Shown piece after piece: positions 39,601-53,500 of a DNA stretch of 64,000 bases; within the stretch, counting starts at the first letter, position 1, and each line of letters starts with the position of its first letter. Origin of the DNA: Tridacna crocea (taxonomy: Eukaryota; Mollusca; Bivalvia; Cardiida; Cardiidae); the NCBI GenBank assembly GCA_943736015.1, contig OX031065.1, positions 45,238,992 through 45,302,991 of the forward strand. The letters run 5' to 3'. Position numbers and translations under genes: made by a program. Under the pieces are notes generated by a model, which searched no databases, was not told the DNA's origin, and saw only the letters and a program-made list of their open reading frames with translations.

Positions 39601-42600
39601 GATACTTTTTGCAGATGCATTAAGCACAGCATACATCATTGCTTACATGTAAGCACTACTTACTACTCCAGACCACACAGATACTCGATCCCCAACGTCC
39701 ACTCTTTTAGTCAAGCCTCTTTGGTAAAACATATTAATGGCTTGTGATTCTAGATGATACTTTACGCAAATGTCTGAATGCCCCTTTTCGCGTGTTGTGA
39801 ACTGTAACGAAGGCCCCATAAACGCGAACTGCATCGAAGGCCCCATAAACGCGAACTGTAGCGACTTTAGCGAAAGCACCCTTTAATGCAGGTATACTGC
39901 AACGACAGCACAATAAATGCGAGCTGCATCGAAGGCACTATAAACGCGAACTGCAACGAAAGCACCATGAACGCGAACTGTAGCGAAAGCACCCTTGAAC
40001 GCGGACTGCAGCGACAGCACCATAAACGCGAGGGTAGTATTCAGAGAATCGTGTGTCTGCCTAGAAACAGTAAAAGTCTAACCACAAGACCGCAAGGCTG
40101 CCTGCTGTCCCAACATTCTGTCTTTGGAATGATAATTTTTTCCTTCTCTTTCTTGTTGGCGGAATCTGCCAAAAGATACAGGGTTAAGCATGTCAATGTG
40201 ATATACTCATGTCGATAATGACAGCAAAATAGCAATGCAATGTTTATTCATGCAAATTCAATCTCGTCTCTTTTCACCGGAAACACTGATGACGGAACTT
40301 GATTTTAATTTGATTTCAACAATTCTCAAACTCTCTTTTTTTTAAAAAAAAAAAGGAAAACTAGCTGTTTGCACATGCGTGGTGTCTACCAGCCAAAACA
40401 ATTTAAAAAAGAGAAGTATGAAATACTGAACTTTTGTAAGCAATAAGAAAAAACATGAAAATTATTTTCTATGAAAAAATGTAATGCGAAAAATCAAGCA
40501 TGAAATTTTCAAATACTTGATTTTCCAATTTACAATGTTGAGTGAATGAACCACAGGTAAGTTTTTTCCGCGATAAATAGTGTATGAATTCTCTGCAGAA
40601 TTTGTTTTATGCATGTTTTCAGACCGGTCAATTATTCTGCAAAAAATGAAACCAAAGAAGTTGTCCCTTTTACAGGCAATGGACGCAAGAAAATGTTTGT
40701 GGGAAAGTACAGCTTAAAAGTGGCCGTTTAGAAGTTCATTTCCGCTTTTATCAGCCTGCGCAATCCGCGCAGGCTGATATGGGCCGAAACTTTTCGCTAT
40801 TTTTAAGTTTTCTGCATGTCATAGGAAATTTCTACCTCATGATTCAATCGGCTGTTTGACAGAATGGATCTTAACCCTTAAAGTACTGGAACCAACTTAA
40901 CTTGTTTTTGTGGACAGTGTAGATCAAGATCAGACTGCACAGAACGTGCAGTCTGATCTTGGATCTACACTGTCCACTATTTTGTTAGATATTCTGACCC
41001 AAAAAACCTTGGTACAGCAATATTTCAGATGTTTTTCCATTTTGAAAATGTCTCTTGTATTAATTCAGCACTTTAACGGCTAAGGGTTCGTAATAAAGTA
41101 ATGGGCATCACTGAGATGCATTAAGCCCCCTTTTGCTAGAAAACTTCTCGAGTATAATAACTTCTTCCTTTACTCTTTCGGTATATTGGAGTTTCGTCAT
41201 CCCAAAATATGACTCTCCTTTTTCGAATAACTCCATAACAACCCTAATTAAAAAAAAAAGGTTTATGAAAGCCTTGTGGCAAACAGGAGTAAATACTTGT
41301 AACCAGCATTTTCTCCTTTTCTCACCATGTATCCTACCCTTTCAGCATCAAGCCCCTTTTTGCCAGTTAATAGCTCGTTTCAGCGTTTCAGAGGATTGGA
41401 ATTTGTCGTCCGTCGAAAGATGAAGTAATAATTATATTTTGTACAAGTGAGTTAACACTCCACACCCATCTGCCTTTGATGTTTTTCATTTGTTTTCCTC
41501 GCTGTCTCTAGAATTTCCGTTATTTTCTATTAACCCTTTTCAGAAACAGCATTTTTTTCACCATTCAACCATTCAGAATTGAAGGCATCTACAGACGGCA
41601 ACTAAAACAAGGATCAAATGAACTTCCCTGATGGGATTGAAAACATTGTTGGAGAAGGAGAAAATGCTGATACCAGCATTTTCTCCTTTTCCAACCATGT
41701 TTTCAATATCTCATTTTATTCAGAATCGTTAGAAAATGAGATATTTTAATCAAAAGACATAATCAAGAATTCACTTAAACACGGAAATTAGAGACAAATT
41801 ATATATTATCCTAGATTTCTATCATCTCCGTTTCATGAGATTTTTTTGTAGTAAATTATTAATTGAAAACAAAACAAAAAGAAAAAAAACAAACAGTTTT
41901 TTTTTTCTAAAACCAGCCGATTTAGAGAGCATTTGCCGCAAACAACTTTCACCGTTGCATGACAGTCTTTCAATGTCAAACTCGCTTTAACTCATTACCA
42001 AACGACAAAATTTTTGGCTTGCCCAAATCGAAAGCATTTGCAGACGACAAAATAAAAGTGACTGAAAATTTGAAATTTGTTATGTGAAGGGTAGAAAACA
42101 TTGTGGAAAAAGGAGAAAATGCTGTGTATAGCATTTTCTCCTTTTCTCACAATGTTTTCTAAACGCTTCCTTCTCAGGATCGTCAAAAGTAGAAACTGTA
42201 TGGTCATAACTTAAATGGCATTTATATTGTGTTTGGCGAAGATAAAATCAGATTGTGCAGACTAAAATTGGATCTACACTGTGCGTTATCTGTTGCAAAT
42301 CTTTAACCGAAAACGGGTTCAACTGAAAGAAAAAAAATCACCAAAAACAACACACGGTGTAGAGTGCCCGCCAATATGTCTGCAGGTGCCTGCAGAATAA
42401 ACATTAATATTTTTGACCAATCACAAATCTTTAATTAGTCCAAGATTTTCGGTAGCTCATCTAAAAATAGCAAGAAATTTAACCAAAAAAGATACACGGC
42501 GTAAATTGCCCGCCAATATCTTTGCAGGTGCCTGCAGGATAAACATATCATTGTTTTTGACCAATTACAAATCTCTAATTATTCCAAGCTTTCCGGTAGC

Positions 42601-43910
42601 TCATCGACAAATAGCAATGAATATTTTTTTGATATTTCATTGTTCGACCGGTGAATAATACCGATTTAATATTCCAACTCTTCAATTGAAGGTAGAAATA
42701 GTAGTTCCCACACAGTAGGTGCCTAGTAAACATGCGCTTGCCTCTCACTCGACCAGACAGAAATATGACGTTAAATACCCTGCATTTCTCGTAGTTTATG
42801 TAATATTTTAATGCGTTGCTATGCAGAAGGGGTACGGCACGGGGAATAACTGAAAACAAAAACAACTATCCTGGATTTGTTGTGATGGTAGAAATCGTTC
42901 CCCACTCGTTCATCCACCCGAGTAGGGCATACCTTATACATGTACTTAACAAAATATAGCGTCCAAAAAATATCATAGTCGGTTTACTTCGATAACCTCG
43001 TACCTACAGCTCGTTACAAGCTGTAGTTACGAGGTTTTCGAAGTAAAACGACGACATGGTAATAACATTTTTAACGTAGACGACACAATGAATGTGGCTT
43101 AACCCATTACCACACAATCCCTACTTTTGACGCCCTGAGAATTTGAGAAAGAAGCCTTTTGAAAACACTGTGGGAAAAGGAGAAAATGCTGGTAACCAGC
43201 ATTTTCTCCTTTTCCCACAGTGTTTTCTACCCTTCCCAGAGCAAATTTCAATTTTTCAGTCACCTTTATTTTGTCGTCTGCATTTTTTTTTAGTTTGGAC
43301 TAGTGTAGAATTTTCTCGTGTGGTAAAGGGTTAAAATCTGAATTTGTCTTTGGAAGGGTCGATTGATTGATTAATCGATTGATTGATTGATTGTATGAGG
43401 TTTGACGCCGTTTTCAGATAAATTGCGGCAGCCAGTGCACCTATCCTTCCTTTTCTGGAGACTCTTCTACCACAGGCCTTTGAATTTCCATTCATCTATC
43501 CAAGAATAATAAAATTTTCCTTGGTCGATCTTTGTACACTTATGAAAGCATATATTGGTGCATTGCCTGTATGTATTACGGAATAGTGAAATTTTCAACA
43601 CCATTACTATATATAGCACAGTGGCAACTGCTTCTTTGCTGTATATAGTAAAGAGTGAATCACCAATGTGCTATTTATAGTAACGGTGTCCGATAAAAAA
43701 GATTCTTCTTTAATCCCTTGATAGAACAATAAAAAATTCTTTATCCTGTAATAGACCAATGGAATTTCAGAGGCCTGAGCTTCTACCAGTACTCCGCACA
43801 ATTTTCTATCCAAGTCATTGGCTACTTTCCGACAAAACCACCATCGAAACAATGGTCATTGGTCTGGAAGGGTAGACAGTGTAGAAACATGTTGAAAAGA
43901 AAACATAACA

Positions 43911-43943
<33 letters not shown>

Positions 43944-46900
43944 AATGCTAATTAATTTTTTCAAAGGCTTTTCCTCCGAAAGGCCGTCAAAACTCCGGAC
44001 TTTGTAGTAAATGTCCAAATTCTGGTTACTCATTTAACCCTTTCCCAAACGACAAACTTTTGGACTAGACCAAATTGAAAGCATTTGCAGATGACAATTC
44101 AACTCTTGCTGAAAAGATGATTTCTGTCTATGATTGGGTAGAAAACATTGTGGGAAAAGGAGAAAATGCTGGTTACCAGCATTTTCTCCTTTTCCCACAA
44201 TGTTTTCAAAAGGCTACTATTCTAGACCCGTAAAAAACCAGGGATTGTTTGGGAAAAGGGTTAAAAGTGCAGTCCATCGGCCTTCAATTTCTCTTGTTTT
44301 GAAACGTGACATAGATCTATTTGTATCTCGACCTGATTAAATCAGCGACCAAGAATTAATAACAAAAGAAAGAAATAGACTTTTTAACACTTCCATACCT
44401 ATCACAAGCTCGTTTTTCTATCACACAGTCGCGTAACATTCACAGATTCAAAGCGATATTTGAGAATACTTACGAACAAGGAAGTGATGACTATTCGAAA
44501 GAAGGTGTCAGTAAATTCTACAAACGTCATGTTTGGCAAGATTTTTAAAAATTCTTTACCAAAAGACAAAAGTTTAGATGACTCCAAAGTGAAAGCATTA
44601 AATTTTGGAAGGCAATAAAAATGACTGAAAAAAAAAAGGAAAAAAAAAAAAGGAATATTTCTTTGAAAGAGGCAAAACATTGTGGAATAAAGAGAAAACC
44701 CGGGTCCGTATTCACCAACCATTCTTGAGAGCATACTTTGTCTTGTTCTTCAAAATGTTCTAACTGTAAAAGTAACAGAACTTCTGATTGGCTAAACCAA
44801 ACGGTTTAGCCAATCAGAAATTCTGTTACTTTCACCTTGATAAAATTCTGATGAATAAGACTTAGAATGTTCTTTAAGAATAGATGATGAATACGGACCT
44901 CGGAGTTTTAACAAGCATGTAAAAATATTAGAAGAAGAAAAAAAAACCGAATGCTTGTAAACATCATATCGTCCTTTTCAAAGCTCATGTTTTCCTTTCA
45001 AAACCAGTCATACGTGCTTCTTTTTTAGTCATATTCAATTTGCCGGCTACAAATGCTTCCAATTTAGACAAGTCTTAATTCCTGTCGTCTGGTAAAGGCG
45101 CAATGCAGTAAGTCTTTACAAGGCAACAGACTTTTTGCCTAGGCCTTATAAAAAGCATTTGTACGCGGCAAATTAAATGTATCTCGGATTATGCTATTCG
45201 TTTTTTGAGGATAGAAAACATGTTGGAACAAACAAAAGAAAATGCTGGTTACCACCATTTTCTGTTCTTTTCTTCATATTTTTCAAAAGCCATCCCCTTC
45301 AGGGTCGTAAACAACGTTATTGTATAGTGAAGGGTAAGGTTAAGCACAGGCTGCTGAAACTCTATTGGTACATAGATTACGGGATACCAAAATTTTCATT
45401 GCTCGATCATTGGACACCGTTACTAAAAATAGCACATTGGTACACCGCCTCTTTAGCATTACTGTGTGAATGCTATTTTTGACATTTTCCGGTGATCGAC
45501 AAATGAAACTTGTCTTCAGTAATAGGCCGATATTGATATTCAAAGGGTTAACGGTTAATTATGGTTTACTAAATATTGTGTTTTTCAGCGGAACTTCCTC
45601 AGATCAAATACACAGAAAATACCATAACACGGTCCAGCTATGTAAACCCGTCTAGATTTCCGGAACTCAACAAGATTAACAAGATTGCGTTAAAAGTCCC
45701 AAACACTTCGAACATGAAACCAGTAACTGGCATCGGTAAGAAAGACAGATTTACATATTGTGCATCTAATGAAGAAATGGGATTTTATGCATTTTAAATC
45801 CATTATTACAAGCAATCTATCGTATAGTGAAACAGTAACAAAATGCCATCTTCACAATACTTTTCACACTTTGTATGATTTGAATTCAAGTGCACTTTAA
45901 TACGCACATTGTTTACTTTTGACCACAGTTGTGAATTATTAGGCACAATAAAAATATCTACCGTGCCTCTTAACTCAAAACCGTGGTTTATTGAACGATA
46001 AACCCTTATTAAGTGAGAAAACTATTTCACTATGTTCCCGTGAATAAACCATGGCTGTTCCAATTACTAACTAAAACAAAACTCCACTGCCCAGTCGGTA
46101 TATATAAAACGAATCAAAATTGTATTAAAACCTTAGGAAAAAATCCAACATAAAAAACCGCACAATCTAACGATTACATTTTCTTCCTTTCCAAATGACT
46201 ATGAAGAATGAATGTATAGTCAAACATAAGAGTAGCAGTCGCTTCGAATGTTCTGAATTTTACTCAACCCACTTCTTATTCCATTTCCAGTGCAAGCACG
46301 GCCAATTTTGAAATAACATTCAACATGAAAGGATATAATTTTATATATATTGTCGGTTTACTTTAAAGACCTCGTATCGACGATATTTTTAATGGTAGCA
46401 TTTCAAATAGTTCTTGATATCGTTGTCAACTTTTATCAAAAACAATTATATCGGTAAATCTTTGAGTGTTTCCTTCTTTCTTGGCTAAAAAGAGTTTTTG
46501 ACAGTGTAGAAAATATTGTAGGAAAAAAAGAAAATGCTGGTAACCAGAATTTTCTCCTTTTCCAACAATGATTGTAAAAGCCTTCCTTCCCAGGGTCGTT
46601 AAAACAATAGATTGTTTGGTAAAGGGTTAGATATCACGTGGCCATGTAGGAGTTGTTTAGTCCCGATCTTCGCGTTGAAATTACGTCATTTTTGGCGATG
46701 ATGCAATGATGACGTTTCTTTGTCTGTGAGCGAATTAGCAAACTCCATATACGGGTGAAGAGCGTTTTTTTGTGAATAGTGGATTCCGTATATGACACAA
46801 TATTTCAACAATGATGTAATGTGGTCGGAAAAAGACTAAGTCAGTTAAACGCTAAGAAGTTCAAAATTAAACGATTTATACAGCCACAGTCGGTCGCTAC

Positions 46901-47517
46901 GCTCCCACCTTTTGGCTGCTCAAATTGTTTAATTTTGACTTCTTAGCATTTAACAGTTAGCGTAGTTCGGAGCATTATCTTGATGTAAACTTGAACGACA
47001 CCGCAGTTTTCCAGGATGTGTTGATACATGTAGTTGTTACGAGACAAGCGTAGCGAGAAAGAAAACCAGCAACAAGCCTCTAACAATTATCAATGTTTAT
47101 TAATGAACAAAGACAAAAGAGCACAATAGAAGTTAAGTTTGAATGAAAAGTTTTGTCAATTCTAATCTTAGAATGTTGAAATAAAATAAGTCCCTAAAAT
47201 TACGAATAATGTTTAGGCTACAAAAGACTGAAATCTCTGGTTCCTAAAACCTAAATTAACCACAGTTTCAAATTGCAAGTAGATATGAGCAATATGTATC
47301 AAATTAAAGTTTTTCCAACTTACGGATGTATATCCCAAGTTAAGTCTAAGACTTTTCACTAATTCTATATCCTTAGAGCCACAAGTCTAACTCCAAAATC
47401 GGAAATCACCACGTAAGTCATCCCTATTTACACTAACTTGGAAAATGCTAGATTAGTCTTTTCTAGAATGATGACATCATTGATTAGTAAACAACCTGAT
47501 TCTAAAAATAGCCAAAA

Positions 47518-47548
<31 letters not shown>

Positions 47549-50500
47549 CGATACGCATTCTTCATAGTTCTAGATTATTCTAAAAACAGGCCATTGAGTA
47601 TCATATCTACATAACACTTCCCCTCCTAAAGGAAAAGAAAATTTTAAGAAGTAAAACTTTCTTTTATCTGAAGATATAAAATATCATTACACATAAATGT
47701 ACATGAAAATACATAGAGACAAATGTTAACGAAATACAAAGTAAAACATTGTACATGAAGAAAAATGTTAACTATTAACAAGCTACACTCTAGATAAAGC
47801 ATCAGGGATAATATTATATCTACCTTTTATGTGTCTGATATCCATATTATATTCTTGTAATAACAGACTCCACCGGAGTAAACGTTGATTCTTGTTTTTC
47901 ATTTTATGGATAGAAATCAGAGGATTATGATCACTATATACAATGATGGGTGTAGGAGAAGATGACAAATATATTTCAAAATACTGAAGAGCAAGAATAA
48001 GAGATAAACACTCTTTTTCTATTGTTAAGTAGTTTATCTGATGTTTGATAAACGTTTTAGAAAAATAACTAACTGGATGATCTACACCATTACAATGTTC
48101 TTGATGTAAAACACCACCTGCACAAGTATCACTAGCATCTACTGCAAGCTTAAATTCTTTATCCAAAATTAGAGCTAAGAGAACTGGTTCACTTTTTAGT
48201 ATGGCTTTAACTTTATCGAAAGCTTTTTGACAGTCATCATTCCATATACCTTTTTTGCGTTTGCTGAGAAGACTTGTCAGTGGCTCAGCAATGACAGAAA
48301 AATTACCATAGAATTTCCTGTCGTAACTAGCCATACCGAGTAACCTCATGAGTTGTCTTTTGCTTTACTTTAGCTTCTGCAAGTTTTACCTGTCCTTGTC
48401 CAACAACATGACCCAAAAATGTTAAACTAGCATGACAAAATTCACTTTTAACAAGGATAATTGTTAGCTTGGCTTTACTCAGTCTGTCAAAAATTCTCTG
48501 ATAGTCTTTAGATGTTCGTTCCAATCGCCGCTGTGAATAATGACATCATCGATGTAGGTCCTACAGACGTCCAATCCAGATATTATCATGTTAATAAGAC
48601 GTTGAAATGTAGCTGGCGAGTTTTCATCCCAAAAGGCATAACTCTATACTGATAAAGTCCATCAGGAGTTACAAATGCAGAGATTTCTTCAGCTCTTTCA
48701 CTGAGTGGAATTTGCCAAAATCCTTTTAGAAGAGCAAATTTAGTAACATATTTAGCATGACCAATATTGTCAATGCAGTGATCTACTCTTGAAACTGGAA
48801 ACGAATCAGTCTTGGTCACAGTATTAACTTTTCTGTAGTCAGTGCACATACGAAAAGTTCCTTCTGGCTTTGGTATAAGAATAAAAGGAGAACTCCATTC
48901 ACTTTCACTAAGTTCAATGAAGTCATTCTCCAGTAGATACCGGATTTCCTCTCCAAGATGGTCCAATTTCTTGGCAGCATTCGATATGGATGTTGTTTCA
49001 CTGGTTTTGAATTTTCAATGTCCACATCATATCTTTCCGCGTTGGAATATCAGGGTACAGGTGCTCATATTCAGAAATTAACTTTTGCAATTCATCTTCT
49101 TGATTATTGTCTAAATGTGAAAGTTTTTTTTTAATATAATTTCTTAAAATGTCTGAATTCTGAAGCTTTGAACCAATAAGGATAGACTTGTCAAAGCTTA
49201 TTTCTTCACAATTTCTATCTTCAGCGTTAATGTGATTTTGAGGGACTGATGAAACTACATTTATTGATGAAATATTTAAATTATCCGTATCAACATATTC
49301 TTTCAACATATTAATATGACATAATTGTTTTTGCTTTCACCTGTCAGGAGTTGTTATCACACAATTTAAGTCACTGACCTTTTTCTCTAAAAAATAAGGA
49401 CCAAAATATCTTGCATGTAGAGGCCTACCAGGAACTGGTAGAAGAGCTAAAACTCTATCTCCAGGTATAAAACTTCTTTCTTTAGAATTCTTATCATATC
49501 TTTCTTTCATTTTACGTTGAACTTTCTCAAAATTTGATTTTGCCACATCACAAACTTTAAACAATCTGTTTCTAAAGTCAGATACATACTGAAGTAAATT
49601 TAAAGGAGAGTCTTCTTGTGAAAGAAATGTTTCTTTTAAAAGTTTTAAAGGTTCACGAACTGAGTGGCCAAAAAACGAGCTCAAAGGGACTAAAACCAAG
49701 AGATTCTTGTACAGACTTGTCTTGTAATATTTGTTAAGTGTAAGGCAAACCTAATCAGGTCATACCTGAGGCTAAACTAAAGCCAGTCCCTGCATTTGAT
49801 GAAGCGTAAAGCAGGATTATTATTGATTGTGTAGGTTCATTGCCAAAACCTAAGACTGGCAATGAGTACCTTTTGACTATTATTTGTGGTTCCACCCGTT
49901 TTCCTGAAGCAATACCTTTAAGAAATATAAAATCTAGAAAAATTGTAAAAGCGTTAGAGAATTTTTTCACTTTTGTTCGACTTCCTAAGACTGTTAATTT
50001 TGGTCAATGGTTAAATTTTATGTCTGTCATTTTCCAGTAAGCGAGGCAAAGTTGGGAATTAAACAATATAGGTCATCTGCATATAACCTTAAAAGTCAAG
50101 GTGCCCTTGAACAGTTACACCAGATCTGAAAAATATAATGAGGTCATATTGCTTTGACACACACAAGGATCGGGATTGGGATGTACATCTTTTACTCTTC
50201 GCAATAAGGGAATTTGAACAGAAATCTCTTGGTTTTAGTCTCGTTGAGCTTGTTTTTGGCGACACAGTTTAAGACTTTAAAAAGAAAGAACTACGAAATA
50301 GATTATTTAAAGCTTGTGAGGTTTGCAAAATTAAATTCAGAGAACGATCAATATGAAATGAAAGAAAGATATGACAAGAATACTAAAAAAGAAATTTTAA
50401 ACCTAAAGATAAAATTTCAGCTCTTGTAGCAATTCATTATAAGCCTCTACAAGCAAGATAGAGTGTATTTTGGTCCTTTTTCTGGAAATAATAAGGTCAG

Positions 50501-53500
50501 TAACTTAAATTATGTGATAACAACTCTTGAATGGCGGAAGAAAGAGTAATTATGTTATATTAATATGTTCAAAGAGTGTGTTGATTGGGATAATTCGAAA
50601 ATTTCACCAATAAATGTAGTTTCTTCAGTCCCTCAAAATCAAAATATGATGATATAAATTGTGAAGAAATGAACTTTGATAAGTCTAGCCGTATTTGTTC
50701 ATTATTTTCTGAATATAAGTACCTGTTCCCTGATATTCAAACAGACAGATACTATATACCATGATGTGAACAGTGAAAATTCAAAACCAGAGAAACAACA
50801 TCCATATCGAATGAATCCCAAAAGATTGGAGCATCTTGGAGAGGAAATCAAGTATCTACTGGACAATGATTTTAATGAACCTAGTCAAAATGAATGGAAT
50901 TCTCCCTGTATACTTGTCCCAAAGCCCGATGAAACTTATTTGTATGTGCAATGGCAATAATAAAGTCAATAATGTGACCTAGACTGATTCGTTTCAAGCG
51001 CCACGAGTAGATTACTGCATTGACAATATTGGTCATGCAAAATATGTTATTAAATTTGATCTTCTAACACGACTTTGGCAAATTCTTCTAATTGAAAGAC
51101 TTAAATTCTGCATTGTTACTCCTGATGGACTTTATCAGTACAGAGTTATGCCTTTTGGGCTGAAAAACTCGCCAGCAACATTTCAACGTCTTATCAACAC
51201 GATAACATCTGGATTGGACGACTGTAGGGCGTACATCGATGACGTCATCATTCACAGCGATGATTGAAATGAACATCTAACGACTATTATATTTTTTTTG
51301 ACAGACTGAGTAAATCCAAATAAAGAATTAATCCTGTTAGAAGTGAATTTTGTCATGCTAGTTTAACATTTGTGGGACATGTTGTACAAGGTCAGGTAAA
51401 ACATGTAGAAGCTGAAATAAAAGCTATTTCCGATTTTCCTGTACCTACATGCAAAACAACTGTCTTGGTACGGCTTGTTACTACTTGTTACAGGAATTTC
51501 TGTGGTCATTTTTCTGCCAGTACTGAGCTGCTGACAAGTCTTCTCAGCAAATTTTTAAAACTTTCTTTTCTTTTTTGGTTATGTAAATAGGATATACAGT
51601 GACCTGTTTTCAGAGTATTCTAGAAACATAAAGAGCATATATTGGTTTTTACATTGTGGCTATTTTTAGAAAAAGGTTATTAGTAAACAAGTTGTTTCCA
51701 ATCCATGGTGACATACTGTATTTCTAGAAAAGACTAATCTAGATATTCTTCAAGCTTATGTAAATAGGAGTGACTTACTTGGTGATTTTGGACTTGAACT
51801 TAGACTTGTGGCTTGGGGGATACAGAATTTGTGAAAAGTATTGGATTCAAACTGGAATGTAGATCTGTAAGTTGGAACTACTTTATTTTTAAAAAGGTTG
51901 CACATATCTATTTGCAAGTTAATCCTTTACTCCACAGATACTCATTTTGACGTATCAACAACAGACAGCTTTTGAAAGCATTGTGGGAAAAGAAGAAATT
52001 GCTCGAAACGAGCAATTTCTCCTTTTCCCACAATGTTTTCCACTCAATCAGATATTTGTATCCTCATTTGTCCATATTTTTGACATCATATCTTTATTTG
52101 CTGCTGAAATGGAAGAGCCTCAAACTGGCGTATCAGGTAAAGGGTTAAACTATTGTTAAAGTAGGTATCAGGAACCAGAAACTTTATTCTCTTTGATATC
52201 TAACCATAATTTTTAATTTTAAGGGACTTTTTCTATTATTTCTTGTTCTATAATTAAAAATTGACAAAATTTTATTCAAAGTTAACTCTTATTGTACTCT
52301 TTTGTCGATATTCATGAATAAATATTTTTAATTGTTAAAGGCTTGTTACTGGTTTCTTATCTCGTTAGGCTTGGCTCGTAAGAATTGCTTTTAATTTTGA
52401 AAACGGCAATATAGATCGGGCCAGAATGATCGCATATGTCTTTCTTTGATATTATAGTATAACAATATGGAAAAGGATTAAAATACTACTTACTAGATTT
52501 TTTTCTCCTTTTCTTGCAATATTTTTAAAAGTCTTAACCCTCGAGATTGTAAAACCCCAGATTGTTCTTAGTTTTTTTTCAAATTTGTATTTTCAGTGCC
52601 AAACTTGACAGTACCTGAATATTTATCAGTTTTGGAGAAGTAGCTGTCTCAGTTGATGTTATTTATCTACAGACCTTTTTTTTGTAGTGTTAAGTTACTA
52701 AAACCCATTGTTTGATAATTGTATTTTACGTTTGTTACGATTTAAACTACAGACTGTATTCGTAATAAATCATTTACTCTTCGATGCATTTATTTTCTCT
52801 GTTCTCATTTGTAAAGGGCATCTTGCCATATTCCAGTGTATTGTCATTTTGGAATCGGCATTCCTGTTTATTTTTTTTTTGTAATTTTATTACGCCATCG
52901 CACTTTTTGGTGAACTTTGGGTGACCCGTTGCTTAAATCTCTCGCTTGTATAACGATAGGTGATATGCACCTATCCGATACATTTCTAAGCCGGAAAAAC
53001 GCTGCTTTACCCGTTCTAAAATGAGTCTATCGAAATCTTTTTAACCTATTGCCACACAATCCATACTTTCGACGCCCTTGAGAAAGAAACCTTTAGAAAA
53101 CATTGTGGGAAAAAGGAGAAAATGCTGGTAACCAGCATTTTCTCCTTTTCCCACAATATTTTCTACCCTTCACGAAACAAATTTCAAATTTTCAGTCACT
53201 TTTATTTTGTCGTCTGCAAATGGTTTCAATTTGGACCAGTCTAAAATATTGTCGTTTGGTAATGTGTTTTATACATTCTTTTGCGCTAGTCTTACTTATA
53301 TTTGAGTCATATGCAGGCTAAAAAGGGATTTGTCTAACAATCGGCTGAAACTCGAGGAAGAGTGGTCCTTTCACATGCATAAAATTACAAATAGCCAAAC
53401 GGTGTCGACACAGATCAGCCAACGGGGAACGGGAAGTTTACCTTGATCGATGCATTGTTTTTTTTTTCTTGAAATGCAGTTATTCCCCTTTTTACATGGT

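Noticed and set aside
47783-49737. Copia-type retrotransposon, suggested by integrase before RT
   Set aside because: The RT, RNase H and integrase motifs (VMPFG, YIDD, GPY/F) are gypsy-type, so the order is better explained by a Gmr1-like element.
49755-49970. Minus-strand frame over the plus-strand integrase, and 48842-49081 over the minus-strand RT
   Set aside because: Both are mirror frames of recognisable pol sequence on the other strand.
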